Below, piece by piece: positions 49,171 to 59,830 of a DNA stretch of 64,000 nt (within the stretch, counting starts at the first letter, position 1; each line of letters starts with the position of its first letter). Source of the stretch: Balneatrix alpica DSM 16621 (lineage in GTDB: Bacteria > Pseudomonadota > Gammaproteobacteria > Pseudomonadales > Balneatricaceae); assembly GCF_000619885.1 (NCBI RefSeq), contig NZ_KK211040.1, forward strand, positions 303,192 to 367,191. Reading direction: 5' to 3'. The notes beneath the pieces are model-generated. The model did no database searches, was not told the origin of the DNA, and saw nothing but the letters and a program-made list of their open reading frames with translations. The position numbers were made by a program, and so were the translations under genes.

Positions 49171-49764
49171 TTAGGCATCTGCCAACCAGGTTGCCAGTCC
49201 AGCCTGCTCAAGCAGTTGGGCAGTTTCGCATAGGGGCAATCCCACCACAGCAGAGAAACTCCCCTCAATGGACTCTACCAAGGCTCCCCCTAATCCCTGA
49301 ATACCATAAGCACCGGCTTTATCCGCCGGCTCACCCGTAGCCCAATAGCGGCGACACAGAGCTTCATTCAAGGGGCGAAAACGTACCTGGGTAGCCACAC
49401 GTTGACTCAGACACTGCTCAACCTCACCTTCAATCCGCAGTAACGCCACAGCGGTCAGAGTCGTGTGGCAACGCCCACTTAAACGCATCAGCATGCGCAC
49501 GGCGTCTTCTTCATCCTGGGGTTTACCGAGAATCTCTCCCTCCACCACCACGGTGGTATCTGAGCCCAGCACCCAGGTCGCCGGATGGCGTTGGGCAATC
49601 ACTCTGGCTTTGGCCTGCGCCAGGCGTGACACATAGGCCTCGGCCTGCTCTCCCACCAGCACACTCTCATCAATGTCCGCACTGGCAACGCTAAAATTCG
49701 CCCCCAGCTGCATCAGTAGCTCTCGCCGACGAGGCGATTGCGAAGCAAGAATCAAACGAGACAT
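49171..49764 (-). CDS. maf: Maf-family nucleotide pyrophosphatase (YhdE type)
   Basis: Hydrolyses dTTP/UTP and modified nucleotides to monophosphates; in some bacteria it delays septation. LILASQSPRRRELLMQLG at the start, VLGSDTTVVVEGEILGKPQDEEDA, and DKAGAYGIQGLGGALVESIEGSFSAVVGLPL at the end are the family motifs. Length is 197 aa. It follows mreD by one base, as usual, but rng, its normal downstream neighbour, is 4.7 kb away. Confidence 0.95.
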   Translation of the reverse strand: MSRLILASQSPRRRELLMQLGANFSVASADIDESVLVGEQAEAYVSRLAQAKARVIAQRHPATWVLGSDTTVVVEGEILGKPQDEEDAVRMLMRLSGRCHTTLTAVALLRIEGEVEQCLSQRVATQVRFRPLNEALCRRYWATGEPADKAGAYGIQGLGGALVESIEGSFSAVVGLPLCETAQLLEQAGLATWLADA

Positions 49765-49765
49765 A

Positions 49766-50248
49766 TCAACCCATAAATAACCGGCGCAAATCGCGATGCA
49801 TCACAAACCACCAGGGCCACAGCAGCGCGCTAATTAAAGACGGCACCATAAAGATTAAGGATTCCGCACTGCCACCCAACCATTGCTGCAGCCAGTGGCG
49901 AACCATTTGATGCACCCCGATCAGCATCAACACCACAAAGGCCTGCTGCCATACCGGGAAAATCCGCATGCGTTGATGTAATAACGAGGTTAGGTAGGCC
50001 ACTACCGTCAGCCCCAAGGCATTCGCCCCCAGGGGGCTGTATTCGAGCAAGTCCAACACCAATCCACAGAACCAGGCGGTTTTAACACCGACCCGCTCTG
50101 GCACCGCCATCACCCAGTAAATCAGTGACATCGCAACCCATTCAGGCCGCCACCACTGCAGCAACTCAGGCATGGGAATGGTGCTTAAAGTCAGGGCCAA
50201 CAGAAAGGAGGCCAGAATCAGCCAACCACCCCGGGCGGGTTGGCTCAT
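49766..50248 (-). CDS. mreD: Rod shape-determining protein MreD
   Basis: Integral membrane partner of MreC and RodA/PBP2 in the elongation complex. The 160 residues hold about five hydrophobic spans (WLILASFLLALTLSTI, AWFCGLVLDLLEYSPLGANALGLTVVAYL, FVVLMLIGVHQMV). The motif GLVLDLLEYSPLGANAL is typical. It overlaps mreC by four bases. Confidence 0.93.
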   Translation of the reverse strand: MSQPARGGWLILASFLLALTLSTIPMPELLQWWRPEWVAMSLIYWVMAVPERVGVKTAWFCGLVLDLLEYSPLGANALGLTVVAYLTSLLHQRMRIFPVWQQAFVVLMLIGVHQMVRHWLQQWLGGSAESLIFMVPSLISALLWPWWFVMHRDLRRLFMG

Positions 50249-51165
50249 GGCGAGGCATCCTTTTTCGCCGGAGCAGTACGGGCATCCACTGGCTCAGGCT
50301 GTGTCTGCCCTGGCGCCAAGGGTGCATTAAGTGATTCCTGGGTGGCGGGTTCATTACCAAACAGCAACAGCACATGGCGACTACGGTCTAACTGAGCACT
50401 GGGCTTGACCTTTACCAAGGCAAAGGGCTCACCCGGATCATGCACCACCGAGGTGACTACCCCCACTGGATAACCATAGGGGAAGCGCCCCCCCAGGCCG
50501 GAGCTGATCAACAGGTCTCCCTCCTGAATATCGGCGGTATCCTGTACGTGCTCCAGACTCAACACCCCTGGCACACCCTCGCCAAACGCGATAAAGCGCA
50601 AACCATTGCGATTAATCTGTACCGGAATAGCGTGGGAGGCATCGGTAATCATCAAGACCCGGCTGGTATAAGGCCCTACCTCAATCACCTGCCCCATGAT
50701 GCCACCGGCATCCAGCACCGGCTGACCAAGGAATACGCCATCCTGACTACCCTTATTGAGCACCACCTGCAGCTGGAAAGGATTGGGATTCACCCCGATT
50801 AGATCGGCGAGCAGAACTTTTTCATCCACCCGTTGGCTGGCGTTGAGTAGCTCACGCAGGCGCACATTTTCGGCGGTAATGGCCGCCATTTTTTGCGCCT
50901 GGCGCTCTAACACCAGCATCTGTGAACGCAAACGGGTGTTTTCCGCCTGCAGTTGTTCACGATCCGCCAGGGTTTTATCCGCCAAAGACCAGAGCTGGTT
51001 GGGAGTATCCACCACCCATTGCAACGGGGCAGTCAGTACGGTGAGGGCGGAGCGCACCCGCTCCATCCCACTCCAATAGCGGTCTGCCACCAGCATCGCC
51101 AGTGACAGCACAACCAACAACCAGAACCAGAACCGGGATGAGGAACTGCGAAAAATTAAACGCAC
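50245..51165 (-). CDS. mreC: Rod shape-determining protein MreC
   Basis: Bitopic periplasmic scaffold of the rod complex. A single N-terminal span (FWFWLLVVLSLAMLV) is followed by a coiled coil (about 65-110) and a beta-domain with LVISSGLGGRFPYGYPVGVVT near residue 215. The C-terminus is Pro- and Ala-rich. The start is GTG, with AGGGG upstream. Length is 306 aa. It lies 20 bases downstream of mreB. Confidence 0.95.
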   Translation of the reverse strand: MRLIFRSSSSRFWFWLLVVLSLAMLVADRYWSGMERVRSALTVLTAPLQWVVDTPNQLWSLADKTLADREQLQAENTRLRSQMLVLERQAQKMAAITAENVRLRELLNASQRVDEKVLLADLIGVNPNPFQLQVVLNKGSQDGVFLGQPVLDAGGIMGQVIEVGPYTSRVLMITDASHAIPVQINRNGLRFIAFGEGVPGVLSLEHVQDTADIQEGDLLISSGLGGRFPYGYPVGVVTSVVHDPGEPFALVKVKPSAQLDRSRHVLLLFGNEPATQESLNAPLAPGQTQPEPVDARTAPAKKDASP

Positions 51166-51184
51166 CCTGCGCCCCTGGTTCTAA

Positions 51185-52282
<1,098 letters not shown>

Positions 52283-52286
52283 CTAA

Positions 52287-52315
52287 ACTCTAGCAACGGC
52301 AGGGATTTTGGGCAA
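52287..52315 (-). promoter_or_regulatory. Candidate mreB promoter
   Basis: Minus-strand TTGCCC (52315-52310) and TAGAGT (52292-52287) are separated by exactly 17 bases, about 65 bases upstream of the mreB start. It lies in the 237-bp divergent gap with gatC. No clear gatC promoter was picked out. Confidence 0.55.
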
Positions 52316-52459
52316 GGCGCAAATATGTTACCTTACGGGGCTTTGAGCAGCCCGCCTGACCCCTGGCGGTGTCGTGTTAGATGCTGTCCGGGCGGCTTAT
52401 TCTAGCCGACCCGAACGCCTTAGCCTAGGGTCAGGCACAGCGGATTATGGAAAAGGCAC

Positions 52460-52747
52460 ATGGCTTTACAACATTCCGATGTGGAAAAAATCGCCCATCT
52501 GGCTCGTTTGCAAGTTGCAAGTGAGGATTTGGGCGCTTATGCCCGCGACCTTTCCAGCATTCTGGAACTGGTCGATCAGATGCAGGCCGTCAATACCGAT
52601 GGGGTCGAGCCCCTGTCAAACCCGCTGGATGAAGTTCAGCGTTTACGCCCTGATCAGGTAACCGAGCCCAACCAGCGCGAACAGCTGCAACAAAATGCCC
52701 CTGCGGCAGAACGCGGCCTGTTCCTGGTCCCCAAGGTTATTGAATAA
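52460..52747 (+). CDS. gatC: Asp/Glu-tRNA amidotransferase subunit GatC
   Basis: Small subunit that wraps around GatA in the GatCAB complex, which converts Asp-tRNA(Asn) and/or Glu-tRNA(Gln) to the amide forms. [31 protein letters not shown] and [13 protein letters not shown] are the family pattern. Length is 95 aa. It is first of gatCAB, divergent from mreB, as in pseudomonads. Confidence 0.95.
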   Translation: MALQHSDVEKIAHLARLQVASEDLGAYARDLSSILELVDQMQAVNTDGVEPLSNPLDEVQRLRPDQVTEPNQREQLQQNAPAAERGLFLVPKVIE

Positions 52748-52774
52748 CGCGCCTCGACTCACAGGATACCTGTC

Positions 52775-54220
52775 ATGACAATCCGTACCCTTGCCGAGCT
52801 GGCACGTCAGCTCGAAGCCGGTCAGCTATCCAGCGTCGAGCTGACCCAAGATTATTTGGCCCGCGCTAAAGCAGACCAACACAATGCTTTTATCACCCTG
52901 ACTGAAGAGCTGGCACTGGCGCAAGCCAAAGCAGCGGATGAGCGTCGTGCCGCTGGTCAAGCCGAAACCCTGACCGGTCTGCCTATCGCCCATAAAGATA
53001 TTTTCTGCACCCAGGGCGTGCGCACCAGCTGTGGCTCCAAAATGCTGGATAACTTTATCGCCCCCTATAACGCCACCGTGGTCGACAAACTGGCAGCGGC
53101 TGGCATGGTGATGCTGGGCAAAACCAACCTGGATGAGTTCGCCATGGGCTCCTCCAACGAAAACTCCTTTTACGGCCCGGTGCAAAACCCCTGGGATCGT
53201 AACCGCGTGCCCGGTGGTTCATCCGGCGGCTCTGCTGCTGCCGTTGCCGCAGGCCTCACCCCCGCTGCGACCGGCACCGATACTGGCGGCTCTATCCGCC
53301 AACCTGCTGCTTTCTGCGGCATTACTGGCATCAAACCCACCTATGGCCGGGTGTCACGCTGGGGCATGGTAGCCTATGCCTCCAGCCTTGATCAGGGCGG
53401 CCCGATGGCCCATACCGCAGAAGACTGCGCCCTGCTACTCAATGCCATGGCCGGCTTTGACAGCAAAGATTCCACCAGTCTGGATCGTGAAGTACCGGAC
53501 TACCGCGCCAACCTGGAGCAGCCGCTGCAAGGGCTGACGATTGGCCTGCCCAAAGAGTTCTTCGGTGCCAATCTGGATGGGCAAATGGCCGATACCCTGC
53601 AGGCCGCCCTGCGTGAATATGAAAAGCTGGGCGCGACCCTGAAAGAAATCAGCCTGACTAACGTTGCCCTGTCGATTCCGGCTTATTACATCATCGCCCC
53701 CGCCGAGGCCTCTTCTAACCTGTCGCGTTTTGATGGAGTTCGTTACGGCTATCGTTGTGACAACCCACAAGACCTGCAGGATCTGTACAAGCGTAGTCGT
53801 GCCGAGGGTTTTGGCACTGAAGTCAAGCGCCGCATCATGGTAGGCACCTATGCCCTCTCTGCCGGTTATTACGATGCCTACTACCTCAAGGCACAGCGTA
53901 TCCGCCGCCTGATTCAGCAAGACTTCCTCGCTGCGCTGGCTGATGTGGATGTCATCATGGCCCCCGTTACTCCTCACCCTGCCTTTAAACTGGGTGAAAA
54001 AACCAACGATCCGGTTGCCATGTATATGGAAGATATTTTCACCCTGTCACTCAACCTGGCCGGCCTGCCCGGCATGTCAGTGCCAGCGGGTTTAATTGAT
54101 GGCTTACCGGTCGGCATGCAGATCATCGGCAAGCACTTCGATGAAGCCCGTCTGCTTAATGTGGCGCATCAGTTCCAACAGGTGACTGACTGGCACCTGC
54201 GCCGTCCCACCCAGGCTTGA
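52775..54220 (+). CDS. gatA: Asp/Glu-tRNA amidotransferase subunit GatA
   Basis: Amidase that frees ammonia from glutamine and channels it to GatB. The Ser-cisSer-Lys triad is Lys74 (IAHKD), Ser149 ([11 protein letters not shown]) and Ser173 ([11 protein letters not shown]). Length is 481 aa. The presence of GatCAB suggests that AsnRS or GlnRS is supplemented or absent in this organism; those genes are not in the window. Confidence 0.97.
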   Translation: MTIRTLAELARQLEAGQLSSVELTQDYLARAKADQHNAFITLTEELALAQAKAADERRAAGQAETLTGLPIAHKDIFCTQGVRTSCGSKMLDNFIAPYNATVVDKLAAAGMVMLGKTNLDEFAMGSSNENSFYGPVQNPWDRNRVPGGSSGGSAAAVAAGLTPAATGTDTGGSIRQPAAFCGITGIKPTYGRVSRWGMVAYASSLDQGGPMAHTAEDCALLLNAMAGFDSKDSTSLDREVPDYRANLEQPLQGLTIGLPKEFFGANLDGQMADTLQAALREYEKLGATLKEISLTNVALSIPAYYIIAPAEASSNLSRFDGVRYGYRCDNPQDLQDLYKRSRAEGFGTEVKRRIMVGTYALSAGYYDAYYLKAQRIRRLIQQDFLAALADVDVIMAPVTPHPAFKLGEKTNDPVAMYMEDIFTLSLNLAGLPGMSVPAGLIDGLPVGMQIIGKHFDEARLLNVAHQFQQVTDWHLRRPTQA

Positions 54221-54232
54221 GAGGTATAAAAG

Positions 54233-55687
54233 ATGCAATGGGAAGCTGTGATCGGCCTGGAAATTCACGTCCAACTGGCCACCCAATCCAAGATTTTTTC
54301 CGGCGCCAGCACCGCCTTCGGTGCTGAGCCCAATACCCAGGCCTGCGCTATTGACCTGGCTCTGCCCGGCACCTTGCCGGTGCTGAATGAAGAAGCCCTG
54401 CGCATGGCGGTCAAATTCGGCCTGGCCATTGAGGCAGAAATTGGCAAGCGCTCCGTTTTTGCGCGTAAAAACTACTTTTACCCAGACCTGCCCAAGGGTT
54501 ACCAAACCAGCCAGTTTGAGTTCCCTATCGTTGGCAAAGGCCAGGTCGAAATTGAGCTGGATGATGGCAGCAAGAAAGTAGTCGGCGTGACCCGTGCCCA
54601 CCTGGAAGAAGATGCCGGTAAATCCCTGCATGAAGACTTCCAGGGGATGACCGGCATCGACCTCAACCGTGCCGGCACGCCGCTGCTGGAGATCGTCTCT
54701 GAGCCGGATCTGCGTTCCGCCAAGGAGGCGGTAGCCTATCTGAAAAAGATCCACGCTATCGTCACCAACCTCGGCATCTGCGATGGCAACATGGCAGAAG
54801 GCTCCTTCCGCTGCGATGCCAACGTCTCCGTACGTCCTAAAGGGCAGGAAAAGTTTGGCACCCGCGCCGAGATCAAAAACGTCAACTCCTTCCGCTTTGT
54901 CGAGAAGGCGATTCAGCATGAAATCGAGCGTCAAATTGACCTGATCGAAGATGGCGGTACCGTTGTGCAGGAAACCCGCCTGTACGATGCAGACAAAAAC
55001 GAAACCCGCTCCATGCGCTCCAAGGAAGAAGCCAACGATTATCGCTACTTCCCCTGCCCCGACCTACTGCCGGTAGTCATTGATGATGTCTATATCGATG
55101 CCGTACGCCAGACCCTGCCTGAACTACCCGACGCACGCAAAGCGCGCTTTATGCAGGACTATGGCCTGAATGACTACGATGCTGGCCTGTTGGCGGCCTA
55201 CCGCGACATGGCGGACTACTTCGAGCAGGTCGTAAAAGGCTGTGGCGATGCCAAGCAGGCGGCAAACTGGCTGTTGGGCGAGGTGTCCAAATACCTGAAT
55301 CAGGCCGGTATGGAGTTCAGCGAGCTGAAAGTACCTGCCGCTGATCTGGCCCAGCTGATCAGCCGCATACTGGATGACACCATCACCTCCAAGATTGCCA
55401 AAACCGTATTTGAAGCGATGTGGAATGGTGAGGGCACTCCCGATGCCATCATCGAGAGCAAAGGCCTGAAACAAGTGACCGACAGCGGTGCGCTGGAAGC
55501 AGCTATTGATCAGGTGATCGCTAGCTGTACCCCTCAGGTTGAACAGTACCGCGCCGCCGAGCCTGACAAACGTGGCAAGATGCTGGGCTTCTTTATGGGG
55601 CAGGTAATGAAAGCCTCCGGAGGCAAAGCTAACCCAGGCCAAGTACAAGGACTGCTCAAGCAAAAGCTGGATGCACTCTGCGACTAA
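54233..55687 (+). CDS. gatB: Asp/Glu-tRNA amidotransferase subunit GatB
   Basis: Kinase and transamidase subunit. [20 protein letters not shown] at the start, [46 protein letters not shown] and [13 protein letters not shown] are the conserved catalytic-cradle motifs. The C-terminal YqeY-like tail domain ends in [17 protein letters not shown]. Length is 484 aa. Confidence 0.98.
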   Translation: MQWEAVIGLEIHVQLATQSKIFSGASTAFGAEPNTQACAIDLALPGTLPVLNEEALRMAVKFGLAIEAEIGKRSVFARKNYFYPDLPKGYQTSQFEFPIVGKGQVEIELDDGSKKVVGVTRAHLEEDAGKSLHEDFQGMTGIDLNRAGTPLLEIVSEPDLRSAKEAVAYLKKIHAIVTNLGICDGNMAEGSFRCDANVSVRPKGQEKFGTRAEIKNVNSFRFVEKAIQHEIERQIDLIEDGGTVVQETRLYDADKNETRSMRSKEEANDYRYFPCPDLLPVVIDDVYIDAVRQTLPELPDARKARFMQDYGLNDYDAGLLAAYRDMADYFEQVVKGCGDAKQAANWLLGEVSKYLNQAGMEFSELKVPAADLAQLISRILDDTITSKIAKTVFEAMWNGEGTPDAIIESKGLKQVTDSGALEAAIDQVIASCTPQVEQYRAAEPDKRGKMLGFFMGQVMKASGGKANPGQVQGLLKQKLDALCD

Positions 55688-55719
55688 CCTCAGCGCTTAC
55701 TAGTTGCCACTAGGCAGCC

Positions 55720-55747
55720 CCGACAGGCCGGTTTTCCGGCCCGTCGG
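55720..55747. terminator. Hairpin between gatB and ychJ
   Basis: CCGAC-A-GGCCGG pairs with CCGGCC-C-GTCGG around TTTT, with one A-C mismatch. There is no T run outside the loop, so it is a strong stem of uncertain termination strength between convergent genes. Confidence 0.55.
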
Positions 55748-55759
55748 CTGGCGGGCCGA

Positions 55760-56239
55760 TCACCCCCCACAACACTTCTTATATTTTTTACCGCTACCAC
55801 AGGGACAAGGATCATTGCGCCCCGCCTTGACTAACTGCTGGGCAGGAGGATTAATCTGGCCGCTCAGGTACTGCCAGCCCGCCTCAGCACTATAGCGAAA
55901 GATAGAGCGCTCATGCAGACAGGCCAACCGTCCTTGTTCTTGATAGTAGGCGCGAAACTCCACTATCCCCTCATCTCCCTGCGGAGAAGGCGCCTGCACA
56001 ATCTCGAGTCGCTGCCAATCCGTCTCTGACTGATCCAACTCTGCTTCGGTAAGGCCGGGCCGTTGCACGGGATGCCAGGTGCGCAGCAAATACGCCCCTA
56101 ACCCACCTAAAGCAAAAGCCGCATAACGCGAGCGCATCAATTGCTCTGGGCTGGTTGCCCGTTGTTCCCCACGGTGCAGCGGCGCACAGCAATGCTGATA
56201 ATCCCGGCCACTACCACATACACAGGTCGTTAAACTCAC
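55760..56239 (-). CDS. YchJ-family SEC-C motif protein
   Basis: 159-aa protein with a SEC-C zinc motif at each end: [17 protein letters not shown] at the N-terminus and [17 protein letters not shown] at the C-terminus, enclosing the YchJ middle domain ([23 protein letters not shown]). Function is unknown; the motif binds zinc and resembles the SecA tail that contacts SecB and ribosomes. The start is GTG, with GGAGG six bases upstream. It follows the DUF482 gene by one base, so the two are probably co-transcribed. Confidence 0.92.
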   Translation of the reverse strand: MSLTTCVCGSGRDYQHCCAPLHRGEQRATSPEQLMRSRYAAFALGGLGAYLLRTWHPVQRPGLTEAELDQSETDWQRLEIVQAPSPQGDEGIVEFRAYYQEQGRLACLHERSIFRYSAEAGWQYLSGQINPPAQQLVKAGRNDPCPCGSGKKYKKCCGG

Positions 56240-57445
56240 TTATACCTCCGCCCCCTCAGGGGCAAAACGCTCAATCCAAGCTTGGTTATAGGGTAAATAG
56301 CTGCTCGCTTCCCGTGCATAGGCCCGTACAGCTGGACGCTCCTGCTGCAAAAAGTCCGCCACCGCCTGCTGCAACCCAGGCTGCAACCAATGCCAGGAAT
56401 GAGTCAGAACCGGTTCAAAGCCCCGTAGCAATTTATGCTCCCCCTGCGCACCGGCATCAAAGCTCTTGAGCCCTGTCGCTATTGCACGCTCCATCCCTTG
56501 ATAGAAACAACATTCAAAGTGGAGTTTGTCGTAGTGCTCCAGGCATCCCCAATAGCGTCCATAGAGACAATCCTGATCCTGTAAAAACAGGGCAGAGGCC
56601 ACCCAGCGTCCCTGATGGAGCGCCTGTACTAGCTGTACCTGCTCCGGCAAGCGTGCCGCCAGGAGCTGAAAAAAACGCAAGGGTAAATAAGGCTGCTGCC
56701 CTCGACGCCAGTAGGTACTGGCATAACACTGATAAAACTGTCGCCACTCCTGCTCATCCAGGGTTACCGCCGCGCGCCAACGAACACTCACCCCCTGTTG
56801 GCTAATTTGTTCGCGCTCTTTACGCATATTTTTGCGTTTACGCGCCTGCAATAACGTCAAAAAGTCAGCAAACTCCTGATAGCCACGGTTATACCAATGG
56901 AACTGGCAACCTAACCGCTGCAACCAACCTGCGGATTGCCACACATCCTGTTCACTTGCTGCACTAAAGAGTACATGCACACTGGAAAGTTGCCGCTCCT
57001 CCACCCAGTGGCGTAGTTGTTGCTCAAGCAATGGGAAGCCCTGACGATCCCCCAGTAAACGCGGCCCCTGCACAGGCGAGAAAGGAATGGATACCACCCC
57101 TTTCGGATAATAACTCTGACCCGCCCGTTGCCAGGCTTCTGCCCAGGGCTGATCAAAGACGTACTCGCCACGGGAGTGCTGCTTGAGATAACAGGGTAAA
57201 GCCGCGGCCTGTTGTGCCTGCTGCCAATAAAGATGTGCAGGCTGCCACCCCGTGGCCGCGGCGACCGCTCCCGATTCTTCCAAAGCCTGTAAAAATGCAT
57301 AACTAATAAAGGGATACGCCTCAGTTTCCTGAGCAGAAACACAGTGAGCGGACTGCATAGCCTGCCAGGGTGCCTGCCCCAGTTCCGCCAAGCCAGACAA
57401 ACAGCGTAATGCAGGGAGAAGATGCGGGTAAGCATTCCACGCCAT
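56240..57445 (-). CDS. DUF482/FemAB-like acyltransferase-family protein
   Basis: Protein of the GNAT-like family related to FemAB peptidoglycan peptidyltransferases; 401 aa. PFISYAFLQALEESGAV, HSRGEYVFDQPWAEAW, YYPKGVVSIPFSPVQGPRLL, RKRKNMRKEREQ and the C-terminal FDAGAQGEHKLLRGFEPVLTHSWHW are characteristic. Substrate is unknown. I choose the ATG at 57443-57445, with AAGGA eight bases upstream. The conserved part begins near residue 40; the N-terminal segment is unusual. Confidence 0.88.
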   Translation of the reverse strand: MAWNAYPHLLPALRCLSGLAELGQAPWQAMQSAHCVSAQETEAYPFISYAFLQALEESGAVAAATGWQPAHLYWQQAQQAAALPCYLKQHSRGEYVFDQPWAEAWQRAGQSYYPKGVVSIPFSPVQGPRLLGDRQGFPLLEQQLRHWVEERQLSSVHVLFSAASEQDVWQSAGWLQRLGCQFHWYNRGYQEFADFLTLLQARKRKNMRKEREQISQQGVSVRWRAAVTLDEQEWRQFYQCYASTYWRRGQQPYLPLRFFQLLAARLPEQVQLVQALHQGRWVASALFLQDQDCLYGRYWGCLEHYDKLHFECCFYQGMERAIATGLKSFDAGAQGEHKLLRGFEPVLTHSWHWLQPGLQQAVADFLQQERPAVRAYAREASSYLPYNQAWIERFAPEGAEV

Positions 57446-57486
57446 TAGGGTTATCCTTAGCAACTGAATTCACGCAGGGAGCCATT

Positions 57487-57717
57487 ATGCTAACCACCTT
57501 AGCGGTAGGGAACTACCGTTCCTTGCTCAATCTGACTTTACCCTTAACCGGGCTGAACCTGATTAGCGGCGCTAACGGCTGTGGCAAGTCCAATCTCTAC
57601 CGTACCCTGCGCTTACTTGCCCTAAGCGCACAAGGAGAACTTCGACTCAGCGGATTCGCTATACCGCCAACCAACCTTCCCCTGGCAATGGCCAGACTAG
57701 GCTTGCCTGCCTCTTGA
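57487..57717 (+). pseudogene. Truncated AAA-family (RecF-like) ATPase remnant
   Basis: The 76-codon frame begins like a RecF/AAA_21-type ATPase: MLTTLAVGNYRSLLNLTLPL, then Walker A SGANGCGKSNLYRTLRLL, and stops shortly after. Complete relatives are about 350-400 aa and need Walker B, a signature loop and a D-loop, all absent here. The next gene starts 48 bases later, so the rest is deleted rather than frameshifted. It lies divergent from the DUF482 gene. Start ATG at 57487. Confidence 0.8.
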
Positions 57718-57765
57718 ATCGACACTAGGCTTAGGCTCCTCGCTCTTGCCCCATGTAGGCCCATT

Positions 57766-58413
57766 ATGGAAGCCGTGCAGATCTTCAGCTTTATCCTGGT
57801 TGCCAGTTTACTAGTCATCTCACCTGGCCCTAATGGCGTCCTCATCGCCAAGACCGTACCCAGTGCCGGTAAAGCCGCCGGCTTTGCTAACATTGCCGGT
57901 TTTATCCTAGCGTTTTATCTACATGGCAGCCTGTCGATTCTTGGCATTTCAGTACTCTTGCTGCAATCTGCCCAGGCCTTTTTCGTGTTCAAAATGCTGG
58001 GGGCGGCTTATCTGGCTTGGATTGGTGGCAAAGCGTTATGGCAGGCCTGGCGCCAACCCCAGCTGCCCAACCCAGCTACTCCTCCGGTGACAGGCAAGCG
58101 CTTTTCCTTAAAGAGTGCTTTTGTTGAAGGTCTACTGACCAACCTGCTAAATCCCAAAGTCTCCATGTTTTACCTGGCGGCCTTCCCCCAGTTTGTACCC
58201 TTTACAGATAGCGCCAGCAGTGCTTACCTGCTGGTTAGCCTCCATGCGCTGCTCAATTTAGTTTGGTTTAGTGCCATGATTTTACTCTTGGCCCGCCTCA
58301 AACAACTGGCCACCAGCCCCCGCTTTACCCAATGGCTTAAATCAGTCACCGGCACTGTTTTTATCGCCTTTGCAGCCAAACTAGCTTTGCTAAAACCCCT
58401 GCAAAACAGTTAA
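57766..58413 (+). CDS. LysE/RhtB family amino-acid exporter
   Basis: 215-aa membrane protein with about six hydrophobic spans. ISPGPNGVLIAKTVPSAGKAAGFANIAGF is the family N-terminal signature, KMLGAAYLAWIGGKALWQAW follows, and LLNPKVSMFYLAAFPQFV is the conserved central motif. Substrate is unpredictable; related proteins export homoserine, threonine or leucine. There is no adjacent LysR-type regulator. Confidence 0.93.
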   Translation: MEAVQIFSFILVASLLVISPGPNGVLIAKTVPSAGKAAGFANIAGFILAFYLHGSLSILGISVLLLQSAQAFFVFKMLGAAYLAWIGGKALWQAWRQPQLPNPATPPVTGKRFSLKSAFVEGLLTNLLNPKVSMFYLAAFPQFVPFTDSASSAYLLVSLHALLNLVWFSAMILLLARLKQLATSPRFTQWLKSVTGTVFIAFAAKLALLKPLQNS

Positions 58414-58442
58414 AAGCATTCGCCTTTTCCAGGTAGGCTAAA

Positions 58443-58476
58443 AACACTAAAGCCCTCATTTGAGGGCTTTAGTGTT
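58443..58476. terminator. Bidirectional terminator between LysE-family gene and oadB
   Basis: AACACTAAAGCCCTCA and TGAGGGCTTTAGTGTT form a perfect 16-bp inverted repeat with a two-base centre, 30 bases after the exporter stop and 35 bases beyond the convergent oadB stop. Internal A and T runs give weak termination signals on both strands. Confidence 0.82.
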
Positions 58477-58510
58477 ATGCAAACAATTTTCCAACAAGTT
58501 AGGCAGTGCT

Positions 58511-59818
58511 TTAGCCAGCCCCCGCCACAAACTTGATCATCACCCCCGCAGCCACCGCTGAACCTATCACACCCGCCACATTAGGGCCCATGGCATGCAT
58601 CAGCAGGAAGTTTTGCGGGTTAGCCTCCAAACCAATCTTATTCGATACCCGCGCCGCCATCGGCACCGCAGATACCCCTGCCGAACCAATCAAGGGATTA
58701 ACCTTGCTACCCGGCAGTTTATTCATCAGTTTGGCCATAATGACCCCGGCGGCGGTCCCGATGCAGAAGGCAGCAATACCCAGTACCAGTATCCCCAGCG
58801 TGGTCACGTCCAGGAACTTATCCGCGCTCAACTTGGAGCCCACCGACAAACCCAGGAAGATGGTGACGATATTGATCAGCGCATTCTGCGCGGTATCACT
58901 TAGGCGATCCACCACACCACATTCACGCATCAGGTTACCGAAGCAGAACATCCCCAATAAGGGTGCAGCATCAGGCAGCAACAGGGCGACCATCAACAGC
59001 AATACCATCGGGAACATAATCTTCTCGGTCTTAGAGACGTGACGCAGCTGTTCCATTTTGATCTTGCGCTCTTCCACTGTCGTCAGTGCACGCATGATGG
59101 GCGGCTGAATCAGAGGCACCAAGGCCATGTAGGAATAGGCAGCAACGGCAATCGCACCCAGTAAATGCGGTGCCAGCATGCTGGCTACGTAGATTGCGGT
59201 GGGACCATCTGCCCCACCGATAATGCCGATGGCGGCAGCATCAGCAATGCTGAAGTCCATCACCCCTATCGCACTCAATCCCACTGCACCCAGTACGGTG
59301 GCGAAGATACCAAACTGCGCCGCAGCACCGAGGAACAGGGTTTTCGGGTTAGCCAGCAGCGGACCAAAGTCGGTCATCGCTCCCACTCCCATAAAGATCA
59401 CCAGGGGCGCTACGCCACTGGCAATCGCCACGGAATAGAAGTTATAGAGCATGCCATTGCCATAACCCGCATCATTGGCCACGTTAATGGCTGCCTGATG
59501 TACCGCTGCCGAAGCCGAATGATAGGCCTCCAGCAACTCTTTGGCGTTATCTGAGGCCACACCCAGCACTTGCCCCATCGCCGCCAGCACGTCCGGATTC
59601 GCCATATAAATGGCCTGTTCGACCGCAGAGAAGGCCATACCCGCCTGGGGGATATTGGCCAGAATGCCGCCAAAACCGATGGGCACCAGCAACAGAGGCT
59701 CAAAGTTCTTGCGAATGGCAAGATAGAGCAACATCAGACCGACAATGATCATCACCGTCTGTCCCCAGCTCAGGTTATATAAACCCGAGCTGGTCACGAG
59801 TGTCATTAAGCGTTCCAT
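58511..59818 (-). CDS. oadB: Oxaloacetate decarboxylase Na+ pump, beta subunit
   Basis: Membrane subunit that decarboxylates carboxybiotin and pumps Na+ outward. 435 aa with about nine to eleven spans. Key motifs are [39 protein letters not shown] (with the ion-binding Asp region) and [17 protein letters not shown]. It is last in oadGAB, 12 bases after oadA. Confidence 0.96.
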   Translation of the reverse strand: MERLMTLVTSSGLYNLSWGQTVMIIVGLMLLYLAIRKNFEPLLLVPIGFGGILANIPQAGMAFSAVEQAIYMANPDVLAAMGQVLGVASDNAKELLEAYHSASAAVHQAAINVANDAGYGNGMLYNFYSVAIASGVAPLVIFMGVGAMTDFGPLLANPKTLFLGAAAQFGIFATVLGAVGLSAIGVMDFSIADAAAIGIIGGADGPTAIYVASMLAPHLLGAIAVAAYSYMALVPLIQPPIMRALTTVEERKIKMEQLRHVSKTEKIMFPMVLLLMVALLLPDAAPLLGMFCFGNLMRECGVVDRLSDTAQNALINIVTIFLGLSVGSKLSADKFLDVTTLGILVLGIAAFCIGTAAGVIMAKLMNKLPGSKVNPLIGSAGVSAVPMAARVSNKIGLEANPQNFLLMHAMGPNVAGVIGSAVAAGVMIKFVAGAG

Positions 59819-59830
59819 GAAAGCCCGCCC

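Noticed and set aside
54104..54934. 276-codon minus-strand open frame
   Set aside because: Antisense to the end of gatA and to gatB, both with full catalytic motifs; no family resemblance.
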